From Microbacterium telephonicum (GTDB taxonomy: Bacteria; Actinomycetota; Actinomycetes; Actinomycetales; Microbacteriaceae), in NCBI RefSeq assembly GCF_003651225.1, contig NZ_RCDB01000002.1:496001-560000 (forward strand): a DNA stretch of 64,000 bases, written 5' to 3'. The notes below the pieces were generated by a model. That model made no database searches, was not told the origin of the DNA, and worked only from the letters and a program-made list of their open reading frames with translations. Positions 63,383 through 64,000 of this stretch are shown in pieces. Made by a program: the position numbers and the translations under genes. Every line of letters starts with the position of its first letter. The stretch's first letter is position 1.

Positions 63383-64000
63383 ACTGCCGCCTCCTTCGAA
63401 CGGGCGAAGCGGTTCTGAGCGAGAGCGATGACCGCGACGATGATGAGGAAGACGACCGCCTTGGCCTGGCCGACGCCCTCGAAGCCCGTGCGTCCGTAGA
63501 ACGTGTTGAAGATATTGAGCGCGAGCAGCTCGGACAGGCGCGAGGGGGCGCCGTTGGTCAGCGCGAGGTTCTGGTCGAACATCTTGAAGCCGTTGGTGAT
63601 CGTGAGGAATGTGCACACCGTGATGGAGGGCATCACGAGCGGGATGATCACGCTGCGCAGACGACGGCCGGCCGATGCGCCATCCATCTCCGCCGCCTCG
63701 AGCAGCTCGGTGGGGATCGACTGGAGCCCGGCGATGTAGATGACCATCATGTAGCCGATCTGCTGCCAGCACATGAGGATGACCATTCCCCAGAAGCCGT
63801 AGGTCTCGTTGTAGGTGATCGAGCGGGCCCACATCCCCAGCACGCCGTTGAGCAGCAGCAGCCAGATGTAGCCCAGCACGATGCCGCCGATGAGGTTCGG
63901 CATGAAGAACACGGAGCGGAAGGTGTTCTTGCCGCGGAACTGCTTGACCAGCAGATAGGCGATCGCGAACGCGAACACGTTGATGAGGATCGTCGTCACG
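63379..64000 (-). CDS. Carbohydrate ABC transporter permease (MalF type), 5' end outside window
   Basis: The visible 207 residues include four to five helices and the EAA loop LEAAEMDGASAGRRLRSVIIPLVMP. The frame runs to the window edge and the first visible residues (ILINVFAFAIAYLLVKQF) belong to an inner helix, so about 80-100 N-terminal residues are missing. With the MalG-type partner it forms the channel of a sugar importer whose binding protein should lie to the right. Confidence 0.92.
   Translation of the reverse strand, partial: VTTILINVFAFAIAYLLVKQFRGKNTFRSVFFMPNLIGGIVLGYIWLLLLNGVLGMWARSITYNETYGFWGMVILMCWQQIGYMMVIYIAGLQSIPTELLEAAEMDGASAGRRLRSVIIPLVMPSITVCTFLTITNGFKMFDQNLALTNGAPSRLSELLALNIFNTFYGRTGFEGVGQAKAVVFLIIVAVIALAQNRFARSKEAAV

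Overview
The window looks like a chromosomal segment of a high-G+C actinobacterium of the Microbacteriaceae, most likely Microbacterium or a close relative. The evidence is the very high G+C with codon bias to match, the gene order rpsP-khpA-rimM / trmD / rplS-lepB-rnhB-DUF2469-yraN-comM, the string ffh ... ftsY-smc ... mutM-rnc-rpmF-DUF177-coaD-recG, and thiL-DUF3515-ddl-gpsA-plsC-murA-leuD-leuC. The species call is inference from gene content and order.

Layout. (1) 1-4.7 kb is an accessory region of visibly lower G+C. It holds an ABC ATPase (cut by the window edge), a membrane-anchored adaptor with a peptidoglycan-binding domain, two tandem paralogous secreted small proteins with a conserved Cys pair, a lipoprotein, and a 5'-truncated DDE transposase. 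Its right edge lies inside comM (Mg-chelatase-like ATPase), which loses its C-terminal third; dprA, the usual next gene, is absent. (2) 4.7-18 kb is the ribosomal/tRNA-modification string, interrupted by map, a small membrane protein and a nitrate-assimilation module: NarK plus a single-chain nitrate reductase fused to a CysJ-like NADPH-flavoprotein. (3) 18-29 kb holds a YbdK-type ligase, ffh, a TetR-VOC fusion, lipB-lipA, ftsY and smc. (4) 28.9-30.6 kb is a plus-strand cassette (35-aa peptide with a near-consensus promoter and SD, an 85-aa protein, a tandem GNAT protein) set between smc and mutM. (5) 30.6-45 kb holds DNA repair, RNase III, L32, CoaD, RecG, RsmD, ThiL, Ddl, GpsA, PlsC, MurA and LeuCD. 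LeuCD is preceded by a leaderless 16-codon leader peptide with a run of Leu codons. (6) 45-49 kb holds a TerC-family transporter under a yybP-ykoY (Mn2+) riboswitch, an ECF sigma factor with a DUF4349 protein, tRNA-Glu(CTC) and a metallo-beta-lactamase-fold protein. (7) 49-53.4 kb is the fructose PTS operon fruR-fruK-fruA-ptsH. (8) 53.6-61.3 kb is a mixed accessory stretch: an X-heptad-repeat membrane protein, an Fe/2OG-oxygenase-like protein behind a DtxR/IdeR-like iron box, a DUF262/DUF1524 (GmrSD-like) protein, an AarF/UbiB kinase-like protein, a PadR regulator, and a convergent pair of small phage/island-type genes. (9) 61.4-64 kb is a LacI regulator and two sugar ABC permeases, the second cut by the window end.

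How the genes work together. The conserved blocks are housekeeping functions for translation, secretion, the envelope and cofactors. Three signal-responsive circuits can be read from the sequence: leucine-responsive attenuation of leuCD, Mn2+ control of the TerC transporter, and probable iron control of the oxygenase-like gene. The nitrate genes carry 11-nt-phased GTnAC-like half-sites upstream that suggest nitrogen (GlnR-type) control. The most novel candidate system is the pair of secreted Cys-containing proteins beside the ABC/peptidoglycan-binding export genes.
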